Below are positions 1-6,091 of a DNA stretch of 64,000 nt, piece after piece. Position 1 is the stretch's first letter. Each line of letters opens with the position of its first letter. The position numbers and the translations under genes were made by a program. A model generated the notes under the pieces. That model made no database searches. It was not told where the DNA came from and saw nothing but the letters and a program-made list of their open reading frames with translations. Origin of the DNA: CAYJLW01 sp964370965 (lineage in GTDB: Bacteria; Actinomycetota; Acidimicrobiia; UBA2766); the NCBI GenBank assembly GCA_964370965.1, contig CAYJLW010000010.1, positions 1 through 64,000 on the forward strand, given 5' to 3'.

Positions 1-124
1 TGTTCGAGCTTCGACCGGTCGGGGGTGCATCGTGACAACGCTGGCGCAGTCTCCGGAACGACTGCCAGACGTCGTCCCTTTCGTTGGGGCGGCAGCGTGC
101 CGCCGCCCGGACACGCGCGGCACG

Positions 125-130
125 TATCTT
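125..130 (+). promoter_or_regulatory. -10 box of a leaderless promoter (methyltransferase)
   Basis: TATCTT ends six bases before the ATG at 137. The same TANNNT-to-start spacing recurs at many genes in this window, so the transcript probably begins at or next to the start codon. It supports the ATG at 137 over the GTG at 32. Confidence 0.5.
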
Positions 131-136
131 TCGCCC

Positions 137-1186
137 ATGCCGACCTTCGTCGACCTGTTCGCGGGAGCGGGCGGTCTCACACTCGGACTGCACCAAGCCG
201 GCTGGGACGGGATTCTCGGTGCCGACAATTGGGCCGAAGCTGTCGACACGTACCGTCGAAACGTCACGGCGCACCCCGTAGTGCGCATCGACATCGGCGA
301 CCTGCGCGGCCGAGAGCTCGCTCGCCTGATCTCGGACCGGCCGGACTGGGTGGTCGGCGGACCCCCGTGCCAGGGCTACTCCACGGTAGGGAAGCGTCGG
401 CGTCGGGACCCTCGCAACGAGCTCTTCCACGAGTTCCGTCGCGTCGTCGAGGCGCTCGACCCGAAAGGCTTCCTCATCGAGAACGTGCTCGGCTTGAAGG
501 ACATGCGCTTCGAGAGCGAGGTCGCCGCGGCGTTTCGCGAACTGGACTATCAGGTCTCCTTCATGGTCCTCACTGCCGCCGACTTCGGCGTTCCCCAACT
601 CCGCCGCCGCGTGGTCTTCGTCGGCCACAAGGAACGCGGGAGCTTCCTCGGACCCCCGGTCCTTTGCGCTCAGGACGACTACGTGACGGTTTGGGACGCG
701 ATCGGCGACCTCCCACCAGTCGGGCCCGGCCAGACGGTCATGGAGTACGACACGTCGCCGTTCACCGCGTACCAGAAGGAGATGCGCGACGGAAACGATC
801 ATCTTCACGGTCACACCGCCGGCAACCACCCGGAGCACCTGGTCAGGGCGATCAGCTTCATCCCGGACGGCGGCAACCGCAGAGACATACCCGAGCGGTG
901 GCAGCCCAGATCCGGCTATCACAACAGCTACTCCCGCCTCGCGAGCTGGGCTCCCGCCGTGGCAGTCACGTCGAACATGGGCAAGCCGTCGGCCACGCGC
1001 TGCGTCCACCCGTTCCAGCACAGGGGTCTGACTGCGAGGGAGGGCGCTCGCCTGCAAGGGTTCCCGGACCGCTTCCACTTCCTCGGAGGCGTGGTGTCCC
1101 AACGACTGCAGATCGCCAACGCCGTCCCTCCGATCCTCGCCCAGGCGGTCGGAGAAGCGCTGTTGCGCGACGACCTCTGGCTGTGA
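137..1186 (+). CDS. DNA (cytosine-5-)-methyltransferase
   Basis: This 349-aa protein is a C5-cytosine DNA methyltransferase, which transfers a methyl group from S-adenosylmethionine to cytosine. The order of motifs is canonical: FVDLFAGAGG (motif I, SAM binding, residues 4-13), PCQGYS (motif IV, catalytic Cys78), ENV (motif VI, about residues 115-117), QLRRRVVF (motif VIII), then EGARLQGFP (IX) and QIANAVPP (X) near the C-terminus. An upstream GTG at 32 would add 35 residues with no family resemblance. The ATG at 137 follows a TATCTT box by six bases and begins directly with motif I. No restriction endonuclease lies downstream, so it is either solitary or its partner lies left of the window. 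The target sequence cannot be read from the protein. Confidence 0.95.
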   Translation: MPTFVDLFAGAGGLTLGLHQAGWDGILGADNWAEAVDTYRRNVTAHPVVRIDIGDLRGRELARLISDRPDWVVGGPPCQGYSTVGKRRRRDPRNELFHEFRRVVEALDPKGFLIENVLGLKDMRFESEVAAAFRELDYQVSFMVLTAADFGVPQLRRRVVFVGHKERGSFLGPPVLCAQDDYVTVWDAIGDLPPVGPGQTVMEYDTSPFTAYQKEMRDGNDHLHGHTAGNHPEHLVRAISFIPDGGNRRDIPERWQPRSGYHNSYSRLASWAPAVAVTSNMGKPSATRCVHPFQHRGLTAREGARLQGFPDRFHFLGGVVSQRLQIANAVPPILAQAVGEALLRDDLWL

Positions 1187-1264
1187 TCAGGGGTCCCGGT
1201 AGATCCAAGAGGCACGAAGCTTGGCCGCCCCGTCCTTGTTGAGGGCCGCAGTCCGCGCCCCGCC

Positions 1265-2332
1265 CTATGTGAGGGCGAGACGTTCCCCTCCGGCCGCCGC
1301 GGATGCGTACACGAGGTCGAGGACACGGTGCGCGGCGGCGGCGTCCGCGAGGCCGGGGCCGGCCGGGCGGCGGCCGGCGCAAGCCTCGAGGAACACCCAG
1401 TCCTCGAACGTGTACGCCCAACGGACGTCCGCGAGGGAAGGGGGCAGGCCGAGCGCCGCCGTGGCCGCCGCCAGCACGTCGGCCTCGGCGACCTCGGTGT
1501 CGCCGCCGGAGTCGACGACGTGCACGGGCCCCATGAAGTCGTGGTCGGTCCAGAGCATGAGGTCACGGCAGAAGACCTCGAGACGCCGCAAGGACGGCCG
1601 TGAGAGGACGTCGTGCCATACGGAGACGAGAGAGGCGACCGCACCCGACGTGAACTCGAAGGTCACGACGCCGAGGTCCTCGATGCCCGGGTGACCGGCG
1701 AAGTTCCGGGTCTGGGCGCTCACACCCGCCAAGGGCCCCAGGAGCCAGCCCAGGACGTCGACGTCGTGGATGGAATGCTCGGTCAACGCCCCGGCGCCCG
1801 CCTGCGTGCGGTCGGCCCGCCACGTGGAGGCGTAGTGGCCCGTCACGGGGAAGAACTGGTCGTCCCGGAACACGGCGGTCATGGGAGCCCCGGCGTTCCC
1901 GGAACGCATGCGCTCCCTCATGTAGGCGTACGTGGGCGAGTAGCGCAGCACGAGGCCCGCCTGGTTCACGACCCCGGCGGCCGCGACGGCCTCGACCATG
2001 CGCCCGGCGGCCGCCCCGTTGAAGGCGAGGGGCTTCTCACAGAACACCGCCTTGCCCGCGGCGGCGGCCGCCTCGACGAGGTCGGCATGGCTCACGGTGG
2101 GCGTACAGACGTAGACGGCGTCGACGTACCTGGAGTTCAGGACCTCCGCCGCCGACTCCGCCACGAAGCTCACGTCGCCCGGCTCGGCGAAGTTCGCGGC
2201 CCGGATCGGCTCGGTGTCACAGACAGCCGTGATCTCGGCGTCCACGAGCTCGTCGCCGATCAGCGTGCGGATGCTCTCGATGTGGAAGCGGCCGATGAAG
2301 CCGCAACCGATGATCCCGACACCCACGGTCAC
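1265..2332 (-). CDS. Gfo/Idh/MocA family NAD(P)-dependent oxidoreductase
   Basis: This 355-aa protein is a Gfo/Idh/MocA-family dehydrogenase, a group that oxidises or reduces sugars, inositols and related cyclic polyols with a tightly bound nicotinamide cofactor. The N-terminal Rossmann motif GIIGCGFIG is at residues 5-13, and the family EKP motif appears in VFCEKPLAFNG, whose Lys is the usual catalytic residue. The length is normal for the family. The GTG start at 2332 overlaps the stop of dinB as GTGA, so the gene is the third cistron of the LexA-controlled group dnaE2 C-part, dinB, oxidoreductase. The substrate is not recognisable, and a role in the damage response would be inferred from position only. 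Confidence 0.88.
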   Translation of the reverse strand: MTVGVGIIGCGFIGRFHIESIRTLIGDELVDAEITAVCDTEPIRAANFAEPGDVSFVAESAAEVLNSRYVDAVYVCTPTVSHADLVEAAAAAGKAVFCEKPLAFNGAAAGRMVEAVAAAGVVNQAGLVLRYSPTYAYMRERMRSGNAGAPMTAVFRDDQFFPVTGHYASTWRADRTQAGAGALTEHSIHDVDVLGWLLGPLAGVSAQTRNFAGHPGIEDLGVVTFEFTSGAVASLVSVWHDVLSRPSLRRLEVFCRDLMLWTDHDFMGPVHVVDSGGDTEVAEADVLAAATAALGLPPSLADVRWAYTFEDWVFLEACAGRRPAGPGLADAAAAHRVLDLVYASAAAGGERLALT

Positions 2333-3540
2333 GGCCGCTCCTCCCCCGCCGGCGGCGGCCGGCGCAGGAGCGCCGCCGGAGCGACGGCCGTGTCGCCGAA
2401 ACGGGCCCGGACCGCTTCGGTGACGTCGAGGAGCTCCTGCCATCCCGGATCTGTCTCGGCCGTGTCGAAGCTGAGTTGACGCGCCACAGGGCCGCACACC
2501 CGCACCAGGTTGGACACCGACACCCCCAGGAGGCGGACCGCTGGCCGCTCCAGGTGGAGCCGGCCGTAGAGCTCGACGGCCACAGCGTAGAGCTCGGGGG
2601 CGGCGTCGGTGGGTTCCCGCAAGGTGCGGGAACGGGTGGACGTGGCGAAGTTCGCCAGCCGGCACTTGAGGGTGACCGTGCGCCCGGCGAAGCCGTTCCG
2701 GCGCAGGCGCGTGGCGACACGGTCGGAGAGGCGGAGCAGTTCTGTGCGGATCGCCCCCGTGTCGGCGAGGTCGACGGGGTAGGTGTCCTCGTGGCCGATC
2801 GACTTCGGCTCCCGGTCCACCACGACGTCGCGGTCGTCCCGGCCATGGGCGAGGGCGTGGAGCTGGGAGCCCGCCGCCCGGCCGAAAGCCCGCTGCAGCG
2901 TCTCCACGGGCGTGGCAGCGAGCTCGCCCACGGTACGGATCCCCAGGCGGTCCATGACCTCCAGGGAAGCGGCTCCCACACCCCAGAGATCCCCCACACG
3001 CCTGGGGTGGAGAAAGGCGAGCTCGTCACCGGGCGGGACGTGCAGAAGGCCGTCGGGCTTCGCCGCCCGGGAGGCGAGCTTGGCGAGGAACTTCGTGGAC
3101 GCGACACCGACACTGGCGACGAGACGGCGTTCCTCGGCGATGCGGCACCGGATCCGGGTGCCGATGGCGACGGCGTCCCCGAAGAGGCGGCGGGCACCGG
3201 CGACGTCGAGGAAGGCCTCGTCGAGGGAGAGGGGCTCCACGAGCGGCGTGTAGGACGCGAAGATCTCCCGGATGGCGACGGACTCGTCACGGTAGGAGGA
3301 GAGCTCCGGCGCCAGGAAGATCCCCTCCGGGCAGAGGCGGCGGGCCTGTGCCGTGGGCTGCGCCGAACGGACGCCGTAACGGCGCGCCTCGTAGGACGCC
3401 GACAGCACCACACCGCGGTTCTCCGAACCGGCGACCACGACGGGCCGGCCCCGCAGGCGGGGATCCCGGCGAACCTCTACGGACGCGTAGAACGCGTCCA
3501 TGTCGACATGGAGGACCTCGGCTCCCCCCGGGTCGCTCAC
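2329..3540 (-). CDS. dinB: DNA polymerase IV (Y-family translesion polymerase)
   Basis: This 403-aa protein is a Y-family DNA polymerase that copies past damaged template bases. The catalytic palm residues are intact: HVDMDAFYASVE (Asp13, Asp15) and SLDEAFLD (Asp107, Glu108). It is therefore an active DinB and not the inactive ImuB type, which lacks these acids. Helix-hairpin-helix (GVGAASLEVMDRLGI) and little-finger domains follow. A GTG start at 3540 overlaps the stop of the upstream dnaE2 C-part as GTGA and gives the normal N-terminus; further upstream extension would run into that gene. Transcription should come from the LexA-boxed promoter at 4427-4446, making this an SOS gene. The stop overlaps the start of the oxidoreductase. 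Confidence 0.95.
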   Translation of the reverse strand: MSDPGGAEVLHVDMDAFYASVEVRRDPRLRGRPVVVAGSENRGVVLSASYEARRYGVRSAQPTAQARRLCPEGIFLAPELSSYRDESVAIREIFASYTPLVEPLSLDEAFLDVAGARRLFGDAVAIGTRIRCRIAEERRLVASVGVASTKFLAKLASRAAKPDGLLHVPPGDELAFLHPRRVGDLWGVGAASLEVMDRLGIRTVGELAATPVETLQRAFGRAAGSQLHALAHGRDDRDVVVDREPKSIGHEDTYPVDLADTGAIRTELLRLSDRVATRLRRNGFAGRTVTLKCRLANFATSTRSRTLREPTDAAPELYAVAVELYGRLHLERPAVRLLGVSVSNLVRVCGPVARQLSFDTAETDPGWQELLDVTEAVRARFGDTAVAPAALLRRPPPAGEERP

Positions 3541-4433
3541 CCGGCGGACCCCCCGCCGGCGTGCCAGAACCGCCCTCTCCCCCCAGGGAAAGCGGGCGGC
3601 GGAGACCCGGACCCCACCTGTGCCAGATCCCAGATCCGCCCGGCTACGACAGAGATGCCCCGGCCGGTGGGGCCGGTGCGCCGAAGCTGCCCCCGGACGG
3701 CGAGGACGTGGCCGTGGAACACCGGCCGGGCGCAGTGGTGCTGGACGTCGGGGAAGACCGTGACGTCCACGGGACCGGTGGGATCCTCGACGGTGAGGAA
3801 GATGATCCGCTTTCCCGAACGCACCTGTGGGGTCTGGGTGGCGACCTTCACCCCGGCAACGGTAACGCGGGCCCCGTTCCGATGGTGGGAGAGCGTGACC
3901 GCGGAGACGACGCCGAGGCGCCGGCAGGCATCGGCATAGAAGTCCAGGAGATGGCAGGTGACGTCGAGGCCGAGCACGTCGAGCTCGGCCCGGACCCGCT
4001 CGGCGTCGTCGTACTCGCGCAGGCCCCGCAGAGGCACACCCTCGGTGAACACGGGAAGCGGGAGACGAGCTGTTGGCGTCACATGGCTCCGCAGCCGGCG
4101 CTGCTCCGTCACATGGCTCCGCAGCTGGCGCTGCTCCGTCACATGGCTCCGCAGCTGGCGCTGCTCCGTGCGGGCGAGCTCCTCGACCCGCCAGCGCAGC
4201 GCCCGGCGTCCGTAAGGGGCGAGGGAGTCGAAGGCACCGGCGTGGACGAGACGGTCGAGGATGGACCGGCGCACCTGGGTGCGACGCACGAAGTCCTCCA
4301 GGGAGGTGAAAGGCCGCTCTGCCCGGGCACACAGAATCGAGTCGATCTCGGCGGCACTGATGCCGGTGACATCCTGCAGGCCGACACGAATCCCCCACTT
4401 CGCGGGAGGGAGCTTGCCCCCTGGAACGAACAT
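3537..4433 (-). CDS. dnaE2: C-terminal part of error-prone DNA polymerase DnaE2 (HhH + OB-fold), separate gene
   Basis: This 298-aa protein matches only the C-terminal third of a DnaE-type polymerase. It opens with the region that normally follows the fingers (WGIRVGLQDVTGIS), then the helix-hairpin-helix part (SILDRLVHAGAFDSL). Three in-frame ten-residue repeats (TEQRQLRSHV type) come next, then an OB-fold (ARVTVAGVKVATQTPQ to VFPDVQHHC). PHP and palm domains are absent; they are encoded at 6092-8650 on the same strand, and together the two parts equal one DnaE2. The ATG at 4433 is the only usable start, because an in-frame stop lies 24 bases upstream. This ATG sits inside a LexA box, seven bases after a TAAACT -10 box, so translation is probably leaderless. 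The stop overlaps dinB (GTGA). Confidence 0.88.
   Translation of the reverse strand: MFVPGGKLPPAKWGIRVGLQDVTGISAAEIDSILCARAERPFTSLEDFVRRTQVRRSILDRLVHAGAFDSLAPYGRRALRWRVEELARTEQRQLRSHVTEQRQLRSHVTEQRRLRSHVTPTARLPLPVFTEGVPLRGLREYDDAERVRAELDVLGLDVTCHLLDFYADACRRLGVVSAVTLSHHRNGARVTVAGVKVATQTPQVRSGKRIIFLTVEDPTGPVDVTVFPDVQHHCARPVFHGHVLAVRGQLRRTGPTGRGISVVAGRIWDLAQVGSGSPPPAFPGGRGRFWHAGGGSAG
4081..4170 (-). repeat. three tandem 30-bp repeats inside dnaE2 C-part
   Basis: Three head-to-tail 30-bp units (4081-4110, 4111-4140, 4141-4170) differ only at one internal base and the last base. They are in frame and encode three copies of a TEQRQLRSHV-like decapeptide between the HhH and OB-fold regions. There are no spacers, so this is a coding minisatellite and not a CRISPR array. 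Confidence 0.95.
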
Positions 4434-4440
4434 GTGTTCG
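4427..4440 (-). promoter_or_regulatory. LexA (SOS) box of dnaE2 C-part/dinB operon
   Basis: CGAACATGTGTTCG is a perfect palindrome matching the actinobacterial LexA operator (CGAAC-N4-GTTCG). It overlaps the start codon of the dnaE2 C-part (4431-4433) and lies directly beside its -10 box, so bound LexA would block transcription. The divergent dtxR-type gene starts 46 bases away. Confidence 0.9.
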
Positions 4441-4446
4441 AGTTTA
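4441..4446 (-). promoter_or_regulatory. -10 box TAAACT of dnaE2 C-part
   Basis: Read on the minus strand, TAAACT ends seven bases before the ATG at 4433 and abuts the LexA box. No good -35 hexamer is visible. The spacing implies a leaderless mRNA. Confidence 0.5.
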
Positions 4447-4472
4447 GCCCGATCCTCTCAGGGGGGCTCTGA

Positions 4473-4478
4473 TACGCT
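4473..4478 (+). promoter_or_regulatory. -10 box TACGCT of the DtxR-family gene
   Basis: TACGCT, preceded by TG to give an extended -10 look, ends seven bases before the ATG at 4486. It lies back to back with the SOS promoter on the other strand, 26 bases away. Confidence 0.5.
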
Positions 4479-4485
4479 GCGACGC

Positions 4486-5157
4486 ATGTCCGGACCGCGT
4501 CGACCGTCGATCGCCCGCGAGGACTACCTGCAGACCATCCTGCAACTCGACGAGGAGAACACCCCCGTCATCCAGGCCCGTCTCGTGGAGCGTCTCGGGC
4601 TCAGCCCCCCGTCGGTCTCCGAGGCCATCCGCAGCCTCGAAGACGACGGCCTTGTCACCGTGGCGGAACGCAAGCGCATCACCCTCACGGACAGCGGCCG
4701 CGTCCTGGCCGAGAAGATCGTCCGCCGGCACCGGGTCGCCGAACGCATCCTCACAGACCTCCTCGGCCTCCCCTGGCACGAAGCGCATCTCGAGGCACAC
4801 CAACTCGAGCACGGCCTCAGCGACCGTGTCGTCGAGGCCGCGCTCGACGTCCTCGGACATCCCACGACCTGCCCGCACGGCAGCCCGATCCCCGGGAGCG
4901 CCTACGTCGCCGGCGCCGGGGTGACCCTCGACACCGTGGCGACGGGTGAAGCGTTCCGCGTGGACATGGTGAGCGAAGAGGTCGAGCACAACCACGACAT
5001 CCTCCAGTACCTGGGCGAGAACGGGTTCGTCCCCGGCGTCGACGCCGAGGTGACGTCCGTGGCGCCCGACGGCACCCGCAGCGTCGTCGTCGCCGGCCAG
5101 ACCATCGCCGTGGCCCCGGCCACGAGCCGCCACGTCTTCGTCACGCCGCACCGATAG
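4486..5157 (+). CDS. DtxR/MntR/IdeR-family metal-dependent transcriptional regulator
   Basis: This 223-aa protein is a metal-responsive repressor of the DtxR family, which senses Fe(II) or Mn(II) and represses uptake or storage genes. It has an N-terminal winged helix (EDYLQTILQLDEE, then VERLGLSPPSVSEAIRSLED). A metal-binding and dimerisation domain follows (RHRVAERILTDLLGLPWHEA, then EAHQLEHGLSDRVV, TCPHGSPIPG), and last comes a FeoA/SH3-like domain (about residues 150-223). The length fits the full three-domain type. It is transcribed divergently from the dnaE2 C-part and physically separates the two dnaE2 genes. Which metal it uses cannot be decided from the sequence. Confidence 0.92.
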   Translation: MSGPRRPSIAREDYLQTILQLDEENTPVIQARLVERLGLSPPSVSEAIRSLEDDGLVTVAERKRITLTDSGRVLAEKIVRRHRVAERILTDLLGLPWHEAHLEAHQLEHGLSDRVVEAALDVLGHPTTCPHGSPIPGSAYVAGAGVTLDTVATGEAFRVDMVSEEVEHNHDILQYLGENGFVPGVDAEVTSVAPDGTRSVVVAGQTIAVAPATSRHVFVTPHR

Positions 5158-5271
5158 ACCCACCGTCCTTCTCGGACTTCCGGGAGTCGGCAATCCGCCG
5201 CGTCAGGGCAGATCCCCCCACCAGCGCACGCGTCAGCCGGGCCGCCCAGCGGACGACGACCTGCCGCGTCA

Positions 5272-5290
5272 GGGCGGGTTCTGCCCGCCC
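5272..5290. terminator. GC hairpin between convergent genes
   Basis: GGGCGGG-TTCTG-CCCGCCC forms a perfect 7-bp stem in the gap between the DtxR-family gene and the minus-strand gene ending at 5365. No T tract follows. The same gap also holds two copies of CCGCGTCAGGGC (about 5199 and 5264). Confidence 0.4.
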
Positions 5291-5364
5291 GGCACTGCCC
5301 GGAGGCGGCACGCGGTCGAGCCGGGGGGTCCGTGGGGAGGAGTTGGCTCCCCCCCACGCTGGGG

Positions 5365-6006
5365 TCAGACTGCGCCGGTTACGGGGAGGCGGTGGGCGAG
5401 CATGGCCGTGAGGAGGTCTCCGAGACCGGCGAGGAGTACGGAGTCGACGGCCGTCCAACGGTCCTCCGCCGACCTCTCGGCGATCACGATCCCACGCCCG
5501 GAGGACCCGATGGCCTGGTATGCGCCCGCCGAGCGGGCACGGCGGTGCAGCAGCCAACGACGTGTCGCCCGCGCCAGGCCTGTGAACGGCGTTGTGGCCC
5601 CGAGGAGCTTGCCTTCCGCGAGCGGCCCCGCTGCCTCGAGGAGCGGCAGCATCCCCACGGGGGCGGGAGCGCCGCGGCGCAACGACGGTGTCTCGTTGGT
5701 GCTCACGGCGAGCTCCACCGTGGGCACGCCGCGGCGGGGGAGGATCACGGTGAGCTGGGACATCCGGGCGACGGCGAAATAGGGCGCCGCCGCTGCCCGC
5801 AGGATCTCGCTGTCGCGCCCACCGCGCTCGTGCGCCCGCCAGAGGGAATCGACAGAGACGCGCAGGGTGCGAACCGCCATGTCCGGCTGGACGCCGGCCC
5901 AACCCTCCGCCGGGGGCGCCGCCAGGTGCAGGTTGTTCTCGTAGCCGACCACGATGCGGTCGAGATCCGCCGCCGTCGGCGGTGCGATCCTGGCAAGCGT
6001 CTGCAT
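5365..6006 (-). CDS. conserved-looking hypothetical protein in the SOS island
   Basis: I do not recognise this 213-aa protein. It is alanine-, leucine- and arginine-rich, with no signal peptide, no clear membrane segment and no nucleotide-binding motif. Segments such as ADLDRIVVGYENNLHLAA and MSQLTVILPRRG suggest a soluble mixed alpha/beta fold. The ATG at 6006 has a purine-rich GGAAGGGGG about five bases upstream. It follows the dnaE2 N-part by 85 bases on the same strand and probably shares its LexA-controlled transcript. Its size resembles the ImuA' accessory protein of actinobacterial mutasomes, but I see no RecA-like Walker motif, so that comparison rests on position only. Confidence 0.65.
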   Translation of the reverse strand: MQTLARIAPPTAADLDRIVVGYENNLHLAAPPAEGWAGVQPDMAVRTLRVSVDSLWRAHERGGRDSEILRAAAAPYFAVARMSQLTVILPRRGVPTVELAVSTNETPSLRRGAPAPVGMLPLLEAAGPLAEGKLLGATTPFTGLARATRRWLLHRRARSAGAYQAIGSSGRGIVIAERSAEDRWTAVDSVLLAGLGDLLTAMLAHRLPVTGAV

Positions 6007-6091
6007 CCGGTAGCCCCCTTCCGAGCACGCGTCTCCTCCCCCATCGGCGGGGTTGTGGGACCGGTTGAGAGATCTCCCGGGAAGCGGATGC

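Noticed and set aside
137..1186. Complete restriction-modification system
   Set aside because: No endonuclease-like gene follows the methyltransferase, and the sequence to its left is outside the window.
25..1242. An open frame slightly longer than the methyltransferase in another plus-strand frame
   Set aside because: Its translation is arginine/proline-rich without motifs; the methyltransferase frame holds all conserved motifs.
4081..4170. Three 30-bp direct repeats could suggest a CRISPR remnant
   Set aside because: The units are contiguous with no spacers, lie in frame within a polymerase gene and encode a repeated decapeptide; no cas gene is nearby.
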